Of a DNA stretch of 64,000 bases, positions 17,695-26,238 are shown one piece after another. Made by a program: the position numbers and the translations under genes. The notes beneath the pieces are model-generated. The model saw nothing but the letters and a program-made list of their open reading frames with translations, was not told the origin of the DNA and made no database searches. Numbering within the stretch: position 1 is the first letter of the stretch; each line of letters opens with the position of its first letter. The DNA comes from Haloactinopolyspora alba (GTDB lineage Bacteria > Actinomycetota > Actinomycetes > Jiangellales > Jiangellaceae): positions 434,001 through 498,000 of the forward strand of contig NZ_PYGE01000002.1 in assembly GCF_003014555.1 (NCBI RefSeq), written 5' to 3'.

Positions 17695-17730
17695 CTCTAC
17701 ATCAGTAGTGGACATACTACAGCTGTAGAG
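17695..17730. promoter_or_regulatory. TetR-type operator, 36-bp interrupted palindrome
   Basis: CTCTACATCAGTAGTGG is mirrored by ACTACAGCTGTAGAG: outer arms CTCTACA/TGTAGAG are perfect and inner AGTAGT/ACTAC nearly so. It fills the space between the divergent monooxygenase (start 17684) and TetR (start 17734) genes, as expected for autoregulated control of both. Confidence 0.65.
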
Positions 17731-17733
17731 GAT

Positions 17734-18288
17734 ATGCCGATGACGCGCCGGTCCGAGATCACCGACGCCGCGATCACGACGGCCGCCCGTGCCGGCATGC
17801 GCGGGCTGACCCACCGTGCCGTGGACCGCGCCGCGGGCCTGCCCGAGGGATCGACGTCGTACTACTTCCGCACCCGGGACGCACTGCTGCAAGGCATGCT
17901 GGAGCGCCTCGTCGAGCGCGACGCGGCGGAGCTGCCACCCGCGAACCGGGACCTCGACGGCTTCGCCGACCACGTCGCCGGGGTGCTGGTACGGCGGCTC
18001 ACCGTCGAACGTGAGCGCGAGCTCGCCCGCTACGAGCTCACCCTCGAAGCCACCCGCCACCCGGAGCTCCGGGAAGTGCTGATCGAGACCGGGGCACGGG
18101 TCCGCGGCATGATCGCCGCGCAGCTCGGTGCCGCCGGTGTCGCCGAGCCCGAACGACGGGCACGGGAGTTCATCGCGTTCGTCGACGGGCTGCTGTTCGA
18201 CCAGGTCGCCCGAGCCGGGACGGAGGAGCTGTCCACCGCCCGGCTCCGGCGCCTGATCCGTGCCCTGCTCAGCGCTCTCGGCGCGTGA
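17734..18288 (+). CDS. TetR/AcrR-family transcriptional regulator
   Basis: 184 residues from the first ATG (a second ATG at 17740 is equally possible). The helix-turn-helix is RSEITDAAITTAARAGMRGL then HRAVDRAAGLPEGSTSYYFRTRDAL; the rest is a short helical effector domain with a C-terminal pair of helices (REFIAFVDGLLFDQVARAG), like the YxaF/RutR-type regulators. No ribosome site is visible and the start lies right after the palindrome, so translation may be leaderless. Likely represses the divergent monooxygenase. Its stop overlaps the convergent secreted phosphodiesterase gene by 20 bases. Confidence 0.85.
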   Translation: MPMTRRSEITDAAITTAARAGMRGLTHRAVDRAAGLPEGSTSYYFRTRDALLQGMLERLVERDAAELPPANRDLDGFADHVAGVLVRRLTVERERELARYELTLEATRHPELREVLIETGARVRGMIAAQLGAAGVAEPERRAREFIAFVDGLLFDQVARAGTEELSTARLRRLIRALLSALGA

Positions 18289-21200
18289 GGTGTACGCGAA
18301 CGGTCTCGGTCGCGTCGTTGACGGTGACCCGGACCGTCGCCACCCCCGGACGCAGCGCCGTGAGCTCCCTGGTCGACGGGTCGAAGGCCGCGACGTGCCG
18401 TCGTCCCGCGTCTGCGGGCTCGCCCACGTACACGTTGGGCGCGGGGTCCCAGTCGGAGCTGACCGGGTAGTCGACCGGAACGCTGCGCCCGCCCTGGGCG
18501 ACCGTGGCGGTCAGCGTCGTCGTCGCGCCGACCGGCAGTGGATCGGGCGTCGACACCGTCAGCTCGTCCACGTGCGGGCGCAGCTCGGCGGTGATCCAGT
18601 CCGGCCCGCCCTCGTGCGGGGCGGCGGCCGCCTCGTCCTGCTCCGGCGGTGTCACCGGGTCCACGCCGAACATCGACCAGCCACTGAACCCGCCGTCGGC
18701 CGCGCCGGTGGACGGGGTCTTGGCCGCGTTGCCGTTGATCACGTACGGCACGCCGTCCACCGACTCGGCGTGGAACAGTCCGACGTGCCCGCCGACGAAG
18801 GCCACGCCCTTGCCGGTGTCGTGCTGGAACTCGGCGAGCCACTGCTCCAGGAGTGCCGCTTCGTGCCGGTCGGCGAGCTGGCTGTTGTCGGACGGCGTCG
18901 GGTCACGCGGCGGGTGGTGCTGGATGACGACGACCGAGTTCACCGCCGGGTCCTCGGCGGCGGAGTCCAGTGCCTGGCGCAGCATCGCGATCTGGTCGAA
19001 GCCGCTGCCGTTCCAGGTGCCCAGCGCCGTGTTCATGGTCACGAACCGGGTGCCCTGGTGATCGAAGACGCGATGGGTCTCGCCGAAGTGCTGCTCGAAG
19101 TTGGCGATGTCCGCGCCCATGACCTCGTGATTGCCGGGAACGTAGTAGTAGGGGACGGAGTCGCCGATCTCCTCGTCCAGGATCCGCCGCGCGAGCCGGA
19201 AGTCCGCCTCGGACGCCTCGTCGACGAAGTCGCCGGCGATGACGAAGAAGTCCGGGTCGGCTGCCCTGATCTCACGGAGCGTGCGGCGCGCGCCCCGCAC
19301 CAGTGCGGAGTCGGGGTTCCGAGCCACGAACTGCGCGTCGCTCATGACCGCGAAGGTCCATTCCTCGTCGCCGGCGGAGGCGTTCTGCGCGACCACCGGG
19401 TCCTGTGGCTCGGACGGGGCTGGCACCTCGACGGACGGCGCGGCCTCGACGTACAGGTTGTCGATGGCGACCTCGCCGGTGTACTGCGCGGAGGCCTTCG
19501 TCTCGATGATCGTCAACCGCTTGAACGCGAGATCGTCCGGATAGCCCTCCGGCACGGCCAGCTCCACGGTGCGCCAGCCCTCCCAGGTGACGTACGGGCC
19601 GTAGACCGCGGGCAGGGTGTTGCCGTCACCGTCGACGAACGTGAACGCGGTCCACTCGCCCTGGCCGCTGCCGCGGATGGACAGCCCGAACGAACGCGAC
19701 CGGCCCTCGACGCCCAGCGGCTCCTCGAGCGACGCGACCCCCAGCCGGGTGGCCGTGGCCTGGGTGAAGTCGTACGAGAGCTGTAGTCCGGCGCCGTCCT
19801 CACCGTCCGGGGTGGGCGCCACCTCCGCGGTGGCGCGGGTGCCGTACGCGTACCACGCCGCCGGGTCGTCGAACGTGTCCAGGACGTGGCGTTGCACGCC
19901 GACGCTCACCGCGACGACCGTCTCGGCGCCGCCGACCCGTACCGCGACCCGGCCGGCGACGCCTTCGCGGACCGGCTCCACCCGGAAGCCGCGGGCCCCG
20001 TCCGGGACGACCTCGAACAGCGCCGGGTCGTAGTCCAGCTCGACATCGGCCGGCTCGATCGGTGCGGTGTTCCCGTGCGCGTCGTGTCCGATGACGCCGA
20101 AGGTGGCGGTGTCGTCCACCGAGGCGACGTTCACCGAGCGCTCGGTGGTGGTGACCCGTTCCGGCGCCTCCAGCACCTCGAGCGTGACGTCGTCGGACGC
20201 GTCGCCGGCCGCCGCGGTCACGGTGGCGGTGCCGGGCTCGTCCGGCACCGCGACGGCGGTGGTCCCGTCCCCGGTCACGGTCCCGTTGGTGCTCTCCCAG
20301 CTGAGCTGCGGATCGTCGGTGGCCGGGGCGAACGACGAGTCGTGCGGACGGGCGGTGATGGTGCGGCCGAGCCCCGCGAACACCCGGTCGGGCCGCCCGC
20401 CGGGCACGGGCGCGTCACCCGGCGCGGTCGCGGACGAGAGGGCGGTCGAGGCCCGGACACCGGCCGTGGCGCCGTCGGCCTCGGGGGCGAAGACGCCCAG
20501 GCCGTTCGGGACGCTGCGCAGTCCGCCGTCGCTGAGCTCGTTGTCCACGGTGAGCGTGTCGGTGCCCGGCTCGCGCGTCACCATCGTCGACGAGCCGCCG
20601 CCGTCGATCTCCACGGCGGTGTGCACGCCGCGGTCGGCCATCAGGCGAGCCATCTCGCCGAGGGTGGCTCCGCGGCTGTGGCTGTGGTTGTCGCCGTCGG
20701 CGCTCAGGATGGTGATCTCGGAGCCGTCGGCGGAGAAGCCGATCGCGGTGCGCGCGGCGTAGATGCTGTCGTTCACCGGCCGTGCCGTGCCGTCGTCGAC
20801 CAGCAGCGCGCCGGTGCCGATCGCGGTGTGCACCGGCTCGCCGTCGGCCGTGGTGGCCTCCCACGACACAGTGACGGGGTCGCCGGGCTCCAGCGCGCCG
20901 AGCAGGCTCGCGCCGTCGCCGCGACCGACGAGCGCGACGGAGCCTTCCGGCAGGGTGCCCGTGCCGGCGGCGTCGCTGACCGAGCGCACCACGTCGTCGG
21001 CGACGATCACCTCGGTGACGTCCGCGGCGTTCTGGACCGCGCGGGTCCGCGGGTGCGCACCCCACGCCGGCGTGTAGGCGCCGATGCCGTCGGCGGGCAG
21101 GGTGGAGGTGTTCAGCCGGTCGAGTGTGGCGTCGTCGCCAGGCAGGTCCACGGAGCCGGTGAACTCGAGGCCGGTGACCCGGCCGGTGCTGTCGTCGTCG

Positions 21201-21667
21201 AACGCGACGATCCGGCCGTCGCCTCCGGACGGCGACTTGAGCAACTCACCGTCGCGCACGACGGCGCCGTTCGGCGCGTTGGAGTTGTTGATGTCGTAGA
21301 AGTCGCCGTTCACGGCCGCGACCGCACCGGCCGCCTCGGCCTGCTCGGTGACGGGGGCGACGTCGGTGAGGCTGCCAGCCGCGAGGTAGCCGACCGAGGC
21401 GCCCTCGTCGACGTCGACCGTGACGGCATCGGTGACCTGCCAGCCCCGGTCGTCGATCGTCTCCGTCTCCTCGGCGGTGACGCCGGCGGTGACCGGACGC
21501 GTGCGCGTGTCGGTCTCGATCACGTCCGGTGGGGCGGCGGTCGTGGACGGCGCGGCGCTGGACACGGCGGACGACGCGGCCACGCCGGGCGTCACCAGCG
21601 CGACCGCGGTGAGCAGTGCGTACGCCGGCCGGCGTCTGCGCCCCCGGCCGGTTGCGGAGCTGAACAC
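18269..21667 (-). CDS. Secreted phosphodiester glycosidase / metallophosphoesterase fusion
   Basis: 1,132 residues with an N-terminal signal (basic run GRRRRPAYALL, then hydrophobic, cleavage near 40). Residues about 100-395 form a phosphodiester glycosidase (NAGPA-like) domain: NGDFYDINN and EIDGGGSSTMV are its catalytic-type motifs. Then follow Ig-like and carbohydrate-binding beta domains (400-760), and a calcineurin-like metallophosphoesterase (about 765-990) with MSDAQF, AGDFVDEA, PGNHEV, QHHPPRD and GGHVGLFH. NAGPA enzymes release GlcNAc from phosphodiesters, so the pair could strip sugar phosphates from teichoic-acid-like or phosphoglycan material and then hydrolyse the phosphoester; this sequence of action is inferred. 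A C-terminal BIG2-like domain ends it. Confidence 0.85.
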   Translation of the reverse strand: MFSSATGRGRRRRPAYALLTAVALVTPGVAASSAVSSAAPSTTAAPPDVIETDTRTRPVTAGVTAEETETIDDRGWQVTDAVTVDVDEGASVGYLAAGSLTDVAPVTEQAEAAGAVAAVNGDFYDINNSNAPNGAVVRDGELLKSPSGGDGRIVAFDDDSTGRVTGLEFTGSVDLPGDDATLDRLNTSTLPADGIGAYTPAWGAHPRTRAVQNAADVTEVIVADDVVRSVSDAAGTGTLPEGSVALVGRGDGASLLGALEPGDPVTVSWEATTADGEPVHTAIGTGALLVDDGTARPVNDSIYAARTAIGFSADGSEITILSADGDNHSHSRGATLGEMARLMADRGVHTAVEIDGGGSSTMVTREPGTDTLTVDNELSDGGLRSVPNGLGVFAPEADGATAGVRASTALSSATAPGDAPVPGGRPDRVFAGLGRTITARPHDSSFAPATDDPQLSWESTNGTVTGDGTTAVAVPDEPGTATVTAAAGDASDDVTLEVLEAPERVTTTERSVNVASVDDTATFGVIGHDAHGNTAPIEPADVELDYDPALFEVVPDGARGFRVEPVREGVAGRVAVRVGGAETVVAVSVGVQRHVLDTFDDPAAWYAYGTRATAEVAPTPDGEDGAGLQLSYDFTQATATRLGVASLEEPLGVEGRSRSFGLSIRGSGQGEWTAFTFVDGDGNTLPAVYGPYVTWEGWRTVELAVPEGYPDDLAFKRLTIIETKASAQYTGEVAIDNLYVEAAPSVEVPAPSEPQDPVVAQNASAGDEEWTFAVMSDAQFVARNPDSALVRGARRTLREIRAADPDFFVIAGDFVDEASEADFRLARRILDEEIGDSVPYYYVPGNHEVMGADIANFEQHFGETHRVFDHQGTRFVTMNTALGTWNGSGFDQIAMLRQALDSAAEDPAVNSVVVIQHHPPRDPTPSDNSQLADRHEAALLEQWLAEFQHDTGKGVAFVGGHVGLFHAESVDGVPYVINGNAAKTPSTGAADGGFSGWSMFGVDPVTPPEQDEAAAAPHEGGPDWITAELRPHVDELTVSTPDPLPVGATTTLTATVAQGGRSVPVDYPVSSDWDPAPNVYVGEPADAGRRHVAAFDPSTRELTALRPGVATVRVTVNDATETVRVHLTRRER

Positions 21668-21981
21668 TGGTTGGACCTCCTCTGAGTGGGCAGAGCCTGC
21701 CCAGTGTGTCCGGTGGGTGAAGATTGTCCGTTAACAGATGTCGGCTGCGCGACGAACGTCGTCCATGCCGGTGCGGTGAAGCCACATCTGTCCGGCGCTG
21801 CGAACGGTGCCGACCACGCACTCGGGCGAGCCGTTGACGCCCCAGAGGCGTGTGTGTAATATCTCGGCAAACTTACGCAAAACTGGAACTGTTTAACGTT
21901 CTAGTGGAGTGTTACCGCCGCAAAGTCCGACGGATCGATCCACTCTTGCCCTTTGTCCCCACAAAGAAAGAGGTGTCCGTC
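21668..21981. other. Divergent promoter region
   Basis: 314 bases between the two divergently transcribed secreted-protein genes. A ribosome site GAGGAGG precedes the minus-strand gene (21674-21680) and AAAGAGGTG the plus-strand gene (21966-21974). The AT-rich part 21850-21912 (TAATATCTCGGCAAACTTACG, then AACTGTTTAACGTT) is unusual for this genome and is the likely promoter area. No confident operator was found. Confidence 0.4.
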
Positions 21982-24900
21982 ATGTCGGTTCCAAGATCAC
22001 CGAGCGCGCTCCCTCGCCGCATCGGGCGAGGCCTGACGGCCGTGCTACCGGCGGCAGTGCTGGTCATGGCCGGTTTGCCGAGTTCGCCCGGGCAGGCCGC
22101 GCACGTCCCCGCCTCCACCCCCGCCGGGGACGACCTCGCCGCGGACCGCCCGATGAGCGCGAGCAGCCACACCGACGTCTACGTCGCGGCGAACGCCAAC
22201 GACGGCGATCCGGGCAGTTACTGGGAGAGCGCGAACCACGAGTTCCCAGAGTGGCTCCAGGTCGACCTCGGCGTGTCCGTCCCGGTCGACAGCCTGGTGC
22301 TGCGCCTGCCTACCGGCGGCTGGGAGGCGCGCACCCAGGCCATCGAGGTTCTGGGCAGCTCCGACGGCTCGTCGTTCTCCACCCTGGTCGCCGAGGACCG
22401 GTACACGTTCCGACCGGAGGGCTCCAACACCGTGACCGTCACGTTCGACGCCGTCACGGCCCGGTACCTGCGGCTCCGGTTCACCGCGAACACCGCGTGG
22501 CCGGCCGGTCAGCTGTCCGAGCTCGAGGTGTACGGCCCGTCCGGAGGCGACACCGAGGCGCCGAGCGCCCCGGCGAACCTGGCCTACAGCCGGCCGTCAG
22601 CCGACGAGATCGAGCTGACGTGGGACGCCGCGAGCGACGACGTCGGCGTGACCGGCTACGACGTGTACGCCAACGGCGAGCTGCTGACCAGCGTCGACGG
22701 CTCGGCGTTGTCGTACACGGACACGCGTCCCGCGCACGAGACAGTCACCTACCACGTCCGGGCGCGTGATGCCGTGGGCAACCAGTCGCCCGACAGCAAC
22801 GCCGTCACCCGCGAGGGCGCAGGTGACGGACCCGGCCGGAACCTGGCGGCCGGGCGGCCGATCAGCGCGTCGTCGACCGTGCACACCTATGTCGCGGCCA
22901 ACGCCAACGACGACGACACCGGCACCTACTGGGAAGGGGCGCCCGGAGCGTACCCGAGCACACTCACTGTCGAGCTGGGCGCGAACGCCGAGGCCAACGC
23001 CGTCGTCGTGCAGCTGAACCCGGACCCCGTCTGGGGGCCGCGGACACAGACGCTGGAGGTCCTCGGTCGTGCGCAGGGCTCGAGCTCGTTCCAGAGCATC
23101 GTGCCGGAGCGGGAGTACGCGTTCGACCCGGCGTCCGGCAACACCGTGACCATCCCGGTGTCCGCGACCGCGGCCGACTTCCGCCTCGAGTTCACTGCGA
23201 ACACCGGCGCGCCGAATGGTCAGGTCGCGGAGTTCCAGGTGATCGGCGAGTCGGCGCCGAACCCGGACCTCGTGGTCGCCGACCTGGCGTGGAGCCCGGG
23301 CGCGCCGTCCGCGAGCGACGACGTGACGTTGTCGGCAACCGTGCGCAACACCGGTGAACTGGCAGCGCCCGCGACGTCGGTCGACTTCTCGCTGGACGCG
23401 GCCACGGTGGGATCGACCGAGGTCGGACCGCTCGACGCCGGCGCGTCGGCCAGCGTGTCGGCGGACGTCGGAGCGCTCGACGCGGCCTCGTACGAGCTGA
23501 GCGCCGAGGTCGACCCGGCTGGATCGGTGGTGGAACGAGACGACACCAACAACACCGAGACGCATCCGGACGCGCTGGTCGTCGCGCCGGCGGCGACCTC
23601 GGACCTGGTCCCGGTGTTGTCATGGACGCCGCAGAACCCGGCTGCGGGCGAGACCGTCGATTTCACCGTCGCGCTAGAGAACCGGGGCACCGTCGCGTCC
23701 GCCAGCGGTGCGCACGGCGTCACGCTGACCGTGACCGACGGTTCCGAGAACGTCGTACGAACCCTGAGCGGGTCGCACGACGGCGTCCTCGAGCCGGGCG
23801 CGGGCTCCGCACCGGTCGACGTCGGCTCGTGGACCGCGGCGGACGGGCAGTTCACGGTGGCGGTCGAGGCCGACGCGGACGCGAACGAACTGCCCGTCGC
23901 TCAAGACAACAACACCGCGAACCGGTCGCTGTTCATCGGCCGCGGCGCCGACATGCCGTACGTGATGCTCGAGGCGGAGGACGCCGTCGTCGGCGGCGGG
24001 GCGCAGGTGCTGGCCCCGAACCGGACCATCGGCGACCTCGCGGGGGAGGCGTCCGGACGGCAGGCCGTGACGCTGGACCGCACCGGCGAGTACGTCGAGT
24101 TCACCACGACGCAGAGCACGAACACGCTGGTCACCCGCTTCTCCATCCCGGACGCCGCGGGCGGCGGCGGGATCGAGGCCACCCTGAACGTCTACGTCGA
24201 CGGCGAGTATCTGCGGTCGATGCCGCTGACCTCGAGGTTCGCCTGGCTCTACGGCAACGAGGCCAGCCCCGGCAACTCGCCCGGCCTCGGTGAGCCGCGG
24301 CACATCTACGACGAGGCGAACATCCTGCTGGACACCACGGTGCCCGCCGGAAGCACCATCCGGCTGCAGAAGGACGCGGAGAACACGTCGACCTACGCGA
24401 TCGACTTCGTCAGCCTCGAACAGGTCGCCCCGGAACCGAACCCGGACCCGCAGCGCTACATCGAGCCCGACGGGTTCACCCACGCCGACGTGCAGGACGT
24501 CCTGGACGAGTTCCGCATGGACACGTCCGGCGAACTGCTCGGTGTCTACCTGCCGCCGGGCGACTACCGGACCGGGCGGAAGTTCCAGGTCTACGGCAAG
24601 CCGATCGAGGTGATCGGCGCGGGCCCCTGGTACACCCGGTTCAACGCACCCGCCACGCAGAACAACACCGACGTGGGGTTCCGCGCCGACTCGTCGGTCA
24701 ACGGGTCGACGTTCTCCGGGTTCGCCTACTTCGGCAACTACACGTCGCGCATCGACGGCCCGGGCAAGGTGTTCGACTTCCACGACGTCTCGGACATCAC
24801 CATCGACGACATCTGGGTCGAGCACATGGTCTGCATGTACTGGGGCACCAACACCGACAACATGACGATCAAGAACTCGCGGGCGCGGAACCTGTTCGCC

Positions 24901-25623
24901 GACGTGCTGAACATGACCAACGGCAGCACGAACAACCTGGTCACCAACATCGAGTCGCGTGCTTCCGGCGACGACAGCTTCGCGCTGTTCGCCGCCACCG
25001 ACAGCGGCGGCGGTGACCAGACCGGCAACGTCTACGAGAACCTGACCTCGATCCTGACCTGGCGGGCCGCGGGACTGGCCGTGTACGGCGGCTACGGCAA
25101 CACGTTCCGCGACATCCACATCGCCGACACGCTGGTCTACTCCGGCATCACGATCAGCTCGCTGGACTTCGGCATCCCGATGGACGGGTTCGGAGCGGAC
25201 CCGCCCACCCGGTTCGAGAACATCTCCGTGGTACGTGCCGGTGGCCACTTCTGGGGAGCCCAGACGTTCCCCGGGATCTGGATCTTCTCGGCGTCGGAGG
25301 AGTTCCAGGGCATCCGGGTGAACAACGTCGACATCGTCGACCCGACGTACTCGGGGATCATGTTCCAGACCGGCTACGAGGGTGGGCAGCCGCTGAACCC
25401 GGTGACCGACACCGTGTTCACCGACGTCACCATCCGTGGGGCACGGAAGAGCGGCGACGAGTTCGACGCGAAGTCGGGCTTCGGCATCTGGGTGAACGAG
25501 ATGCCCGAGCAGGGACAGGGTCCGGCTGTCGGCTCGGCGGTGTTCGACAACCTGACGTTGATCGACAACCACCAGGACATCAAGAACACCACGTCCACCT
25601 TCGAGCTCGTCATCAACGAGTAG
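21982..25623 (+). CDS. Secreted beta-helix glycan hydrolase, GH87 (alpha-1,3-glucanase)-like, with discoidin and CARDB domains
   Basis: 1,213 residues with a signal peptide (RRIGRGLTAVLPAAVLVMAG, cleavage near AQA-like site 40). Order: F5/8 type C (discoidin) at about 50-190, fibronectin III 195-280, second discoidin 285-425, two CARDB-like domains 430-650, a CBM6/35-like domain 655-815, then a right-handed beta-helix 825-1213. The helix has RYIEPDGFTHADVQDVLDEF, VYLPPGDYRTGRKF and SRASGDDSFALF, where the Asp-Asp pair sits like the catalytic Asp residues of GH87 mutanase/mycodextranase. Role inferred: cleavage of alpha-1,3-glucan or a related fungal or bacterial glycan outside the cell. A longer reading frame starts at 21850 but has no ribosome site. 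Confidence 0.82.
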   Translation: MSVPRSPSALPRRIGRGLTAVLPAAVLVMAGLPSSPGQAAHVPASTPAGDDLAADRPMSASSHTDVYVAANANDGDPGSYWESANHEFPEWLQVDLGVSVPVDSLVLRLPTGGWEARTQAIEVLGSSDGSSFSTLVAEDRYTFRPEGSNTVTVTFDAVTARYLRLRFTANTAWPAGQLSELEVYGPSGGDTEAPSAPANLAYSRPSADEIELTWDAASDDVGVTGYDVYANGELLTSVDGSALSYTDTRPAHETVTYHVRARDAVGNQSPDSNAVTREGAGDGPGRNLAAGRPISASSTVHTYVAANANDDDTGTYWEGAPGAYPSTLTVELGANAEANAVVVQLNPDPVWGPRTQTLEVLGRAQGSSSFQSIVPEREYAFDPASGNTVTIPVSATAADFRLEFTANTGAPNGQVAEFQVIGESAPNPDLVVADLAWSPGAPSASDDVTLSATVRNTGELAAPATSVDFSLDAATVGSTEVGPLDAGASASVSADVGALDAASYELSAEVDPAGSVVERDDTNNTETHPDALVVAPAATSDLVPVLSWTPQNPAAGETVDFTVALENRGTVASASGAHGVTLTVTDGSENVVRTLSGSHDGVLEPGAGSAPVDVGSWTAADGQFTVAVEADADANELPVAQDNNTANRSLFIGRGADMPYVMLEAEDAVVGGGAQVLAPNRTIGDLAGEASGRQAVTLDRTGEYVEFTTTQSTNTLVTRFSIPDAAGGGGIEATLNVYVDGEYLRSMPLTSRFAWLYGNEASPGNSPGLGEPRHIYDEANILLDTTVPAGSTIRLQKDAENTSTYAIDFVSLEQVAPEPNPDPQRYIEPDGFTHADVQDVLDEFRMDTSGELLGVYLPPGDYRTGRKFQVYGKPIEVIGAGPWYTRFNAPATQNNTDVGFRADSSVNGSTFSGFAYFGNYTSRIDGPGKVFDFHDVSDITIDDIWVEHMVCMYWGTNTDNMTIKNSRARNLFADVLNMTNGSTNNLVTNIESRASGDDSFALFAATDSGGGDQTGNVYENLTSILTWRAAGLAVYGGYGNTFRDIHIADTLVYSGITISSLDFGIPMDGFGADPPTRFENISVVRAGGHFWGAQTFPGIWIFSASEEFQGIRVNNVDIVDPTYSGIMFQTGYEGGQPLNPVTDTVFTDVTIRGARKSGDEFDAKSGFGIWVNEMPEQGQGPAVGSAVFDNLTLIDNHQDIKNTTSTFELVINE

Positions 25624-25958
25624 CCCGGGTAAGCCGGGTGGAGCGTTCGCCGGCCGCGGTGGCTCAGCTTGCCGCGACCGGCGAACGCATCTCGCCGTCT
25701 CGGATCACGTCGAGTCGGACGTGCTCAACCGGTATGCGGAACCGCGGCCACCGGCCGTCCGCACTTGGCTCCGGGGACTACGGACCCATGGTCGCACCGA
25801 TGAACCTCGACCTTGTGATCTGCCTGTCCACCGTCCTGGGTGTTCGGCCTGCCGCGTCCGGATCGTCCGGCCTGCCGTCCGTAGACCACCGTCGGCGTGG
25901 CGACGAACGTCGAGTGCTCGTGGGCCGGAGGTATACGTGCGTGCTGGATGTACATATG

Positions 25959-26036
25959 AGCGTCGGATATACAACTGAGCGACGAACACAGCCGCGAAAG
26001 TGCCGGTATCCGACGCTCAGTTGTATATCCGACGCT
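25959..26036. repeat. 23-bp inverted repeat with a partial third copy
   Basis: AGCGTCGGATATACAACTGAGCG (25959-25981) is exactly inverted at 26014-26036, loop 32 bases. The right arm is followed at once by a further degenerate copy of the unit CCGACGCTsAGTTGTAT (26029-26045), making a direct repeat CCGACGCTCAGTTGTAT / CCGACGCTGAGTTGTAT. The AT-rich centre is atypical. Candidate terminator or remnant of an insertion. Confidence 0.6.
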
Positions 26037-26167
26037 GAGTTGTATGCCGATGTGTCGGCGGGCGACGGCTGTGTGTGATGTGCGCTGCTCGAGGGCTGAA
26101 CCTGGTCGAGCCGTGAGTGGCCTGCGTCTCCGTCGCCGCGGAGGTCGGGCCATCACGAGGCGTGTGC

Positions 26168-26230
26168 ACGCATCACCAGGCTTGCAGGGGTGGTGACGCA
26201 TGGAATTCCATGCGGAACGTGATCATTTTC
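26168..26230 (-). repeat. GCATGGAATTCCATGC palindromic element, copy 2
   Basis: Reverse-strand copy of the unit at 11456-11517: AAATGATCACGTTC, palindrome (26198-26213), GTCACCA..TGGTGATGCGT stem. The outer sequence is the same in both except the loop between the second stem arms. It ends 8 bases from the stop of the MalG-like permease gene. Confidence 0.7.
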
Positions 26231-26238
26231 GGGAGGGG

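Larger units (their letters stand above)
25624..26238. other. Gene-free stretch with inverted repeats between convergent genes
   Basis: 615 bases between the stop of the beta-helix gene and the stop of the MalG-like permease gene. The first 300 bases show no credible gene; 25951-26060 holds a strong inverted repeat and 26168-26230 a copy of the GCATGGAATTCCATGC element. GC content drops locally around 25930-26050. Terminators for both converging transcripts presumably lie here. Confidence 0.5.

Noticed and set aside
21850-21981. Forty-four-codon N-terminal extension of the beta-helix protein
   Set aside because: No ribosome site before 21850, whereas AAAGAGGTG sits before 21982 and a signal peptide begins there.
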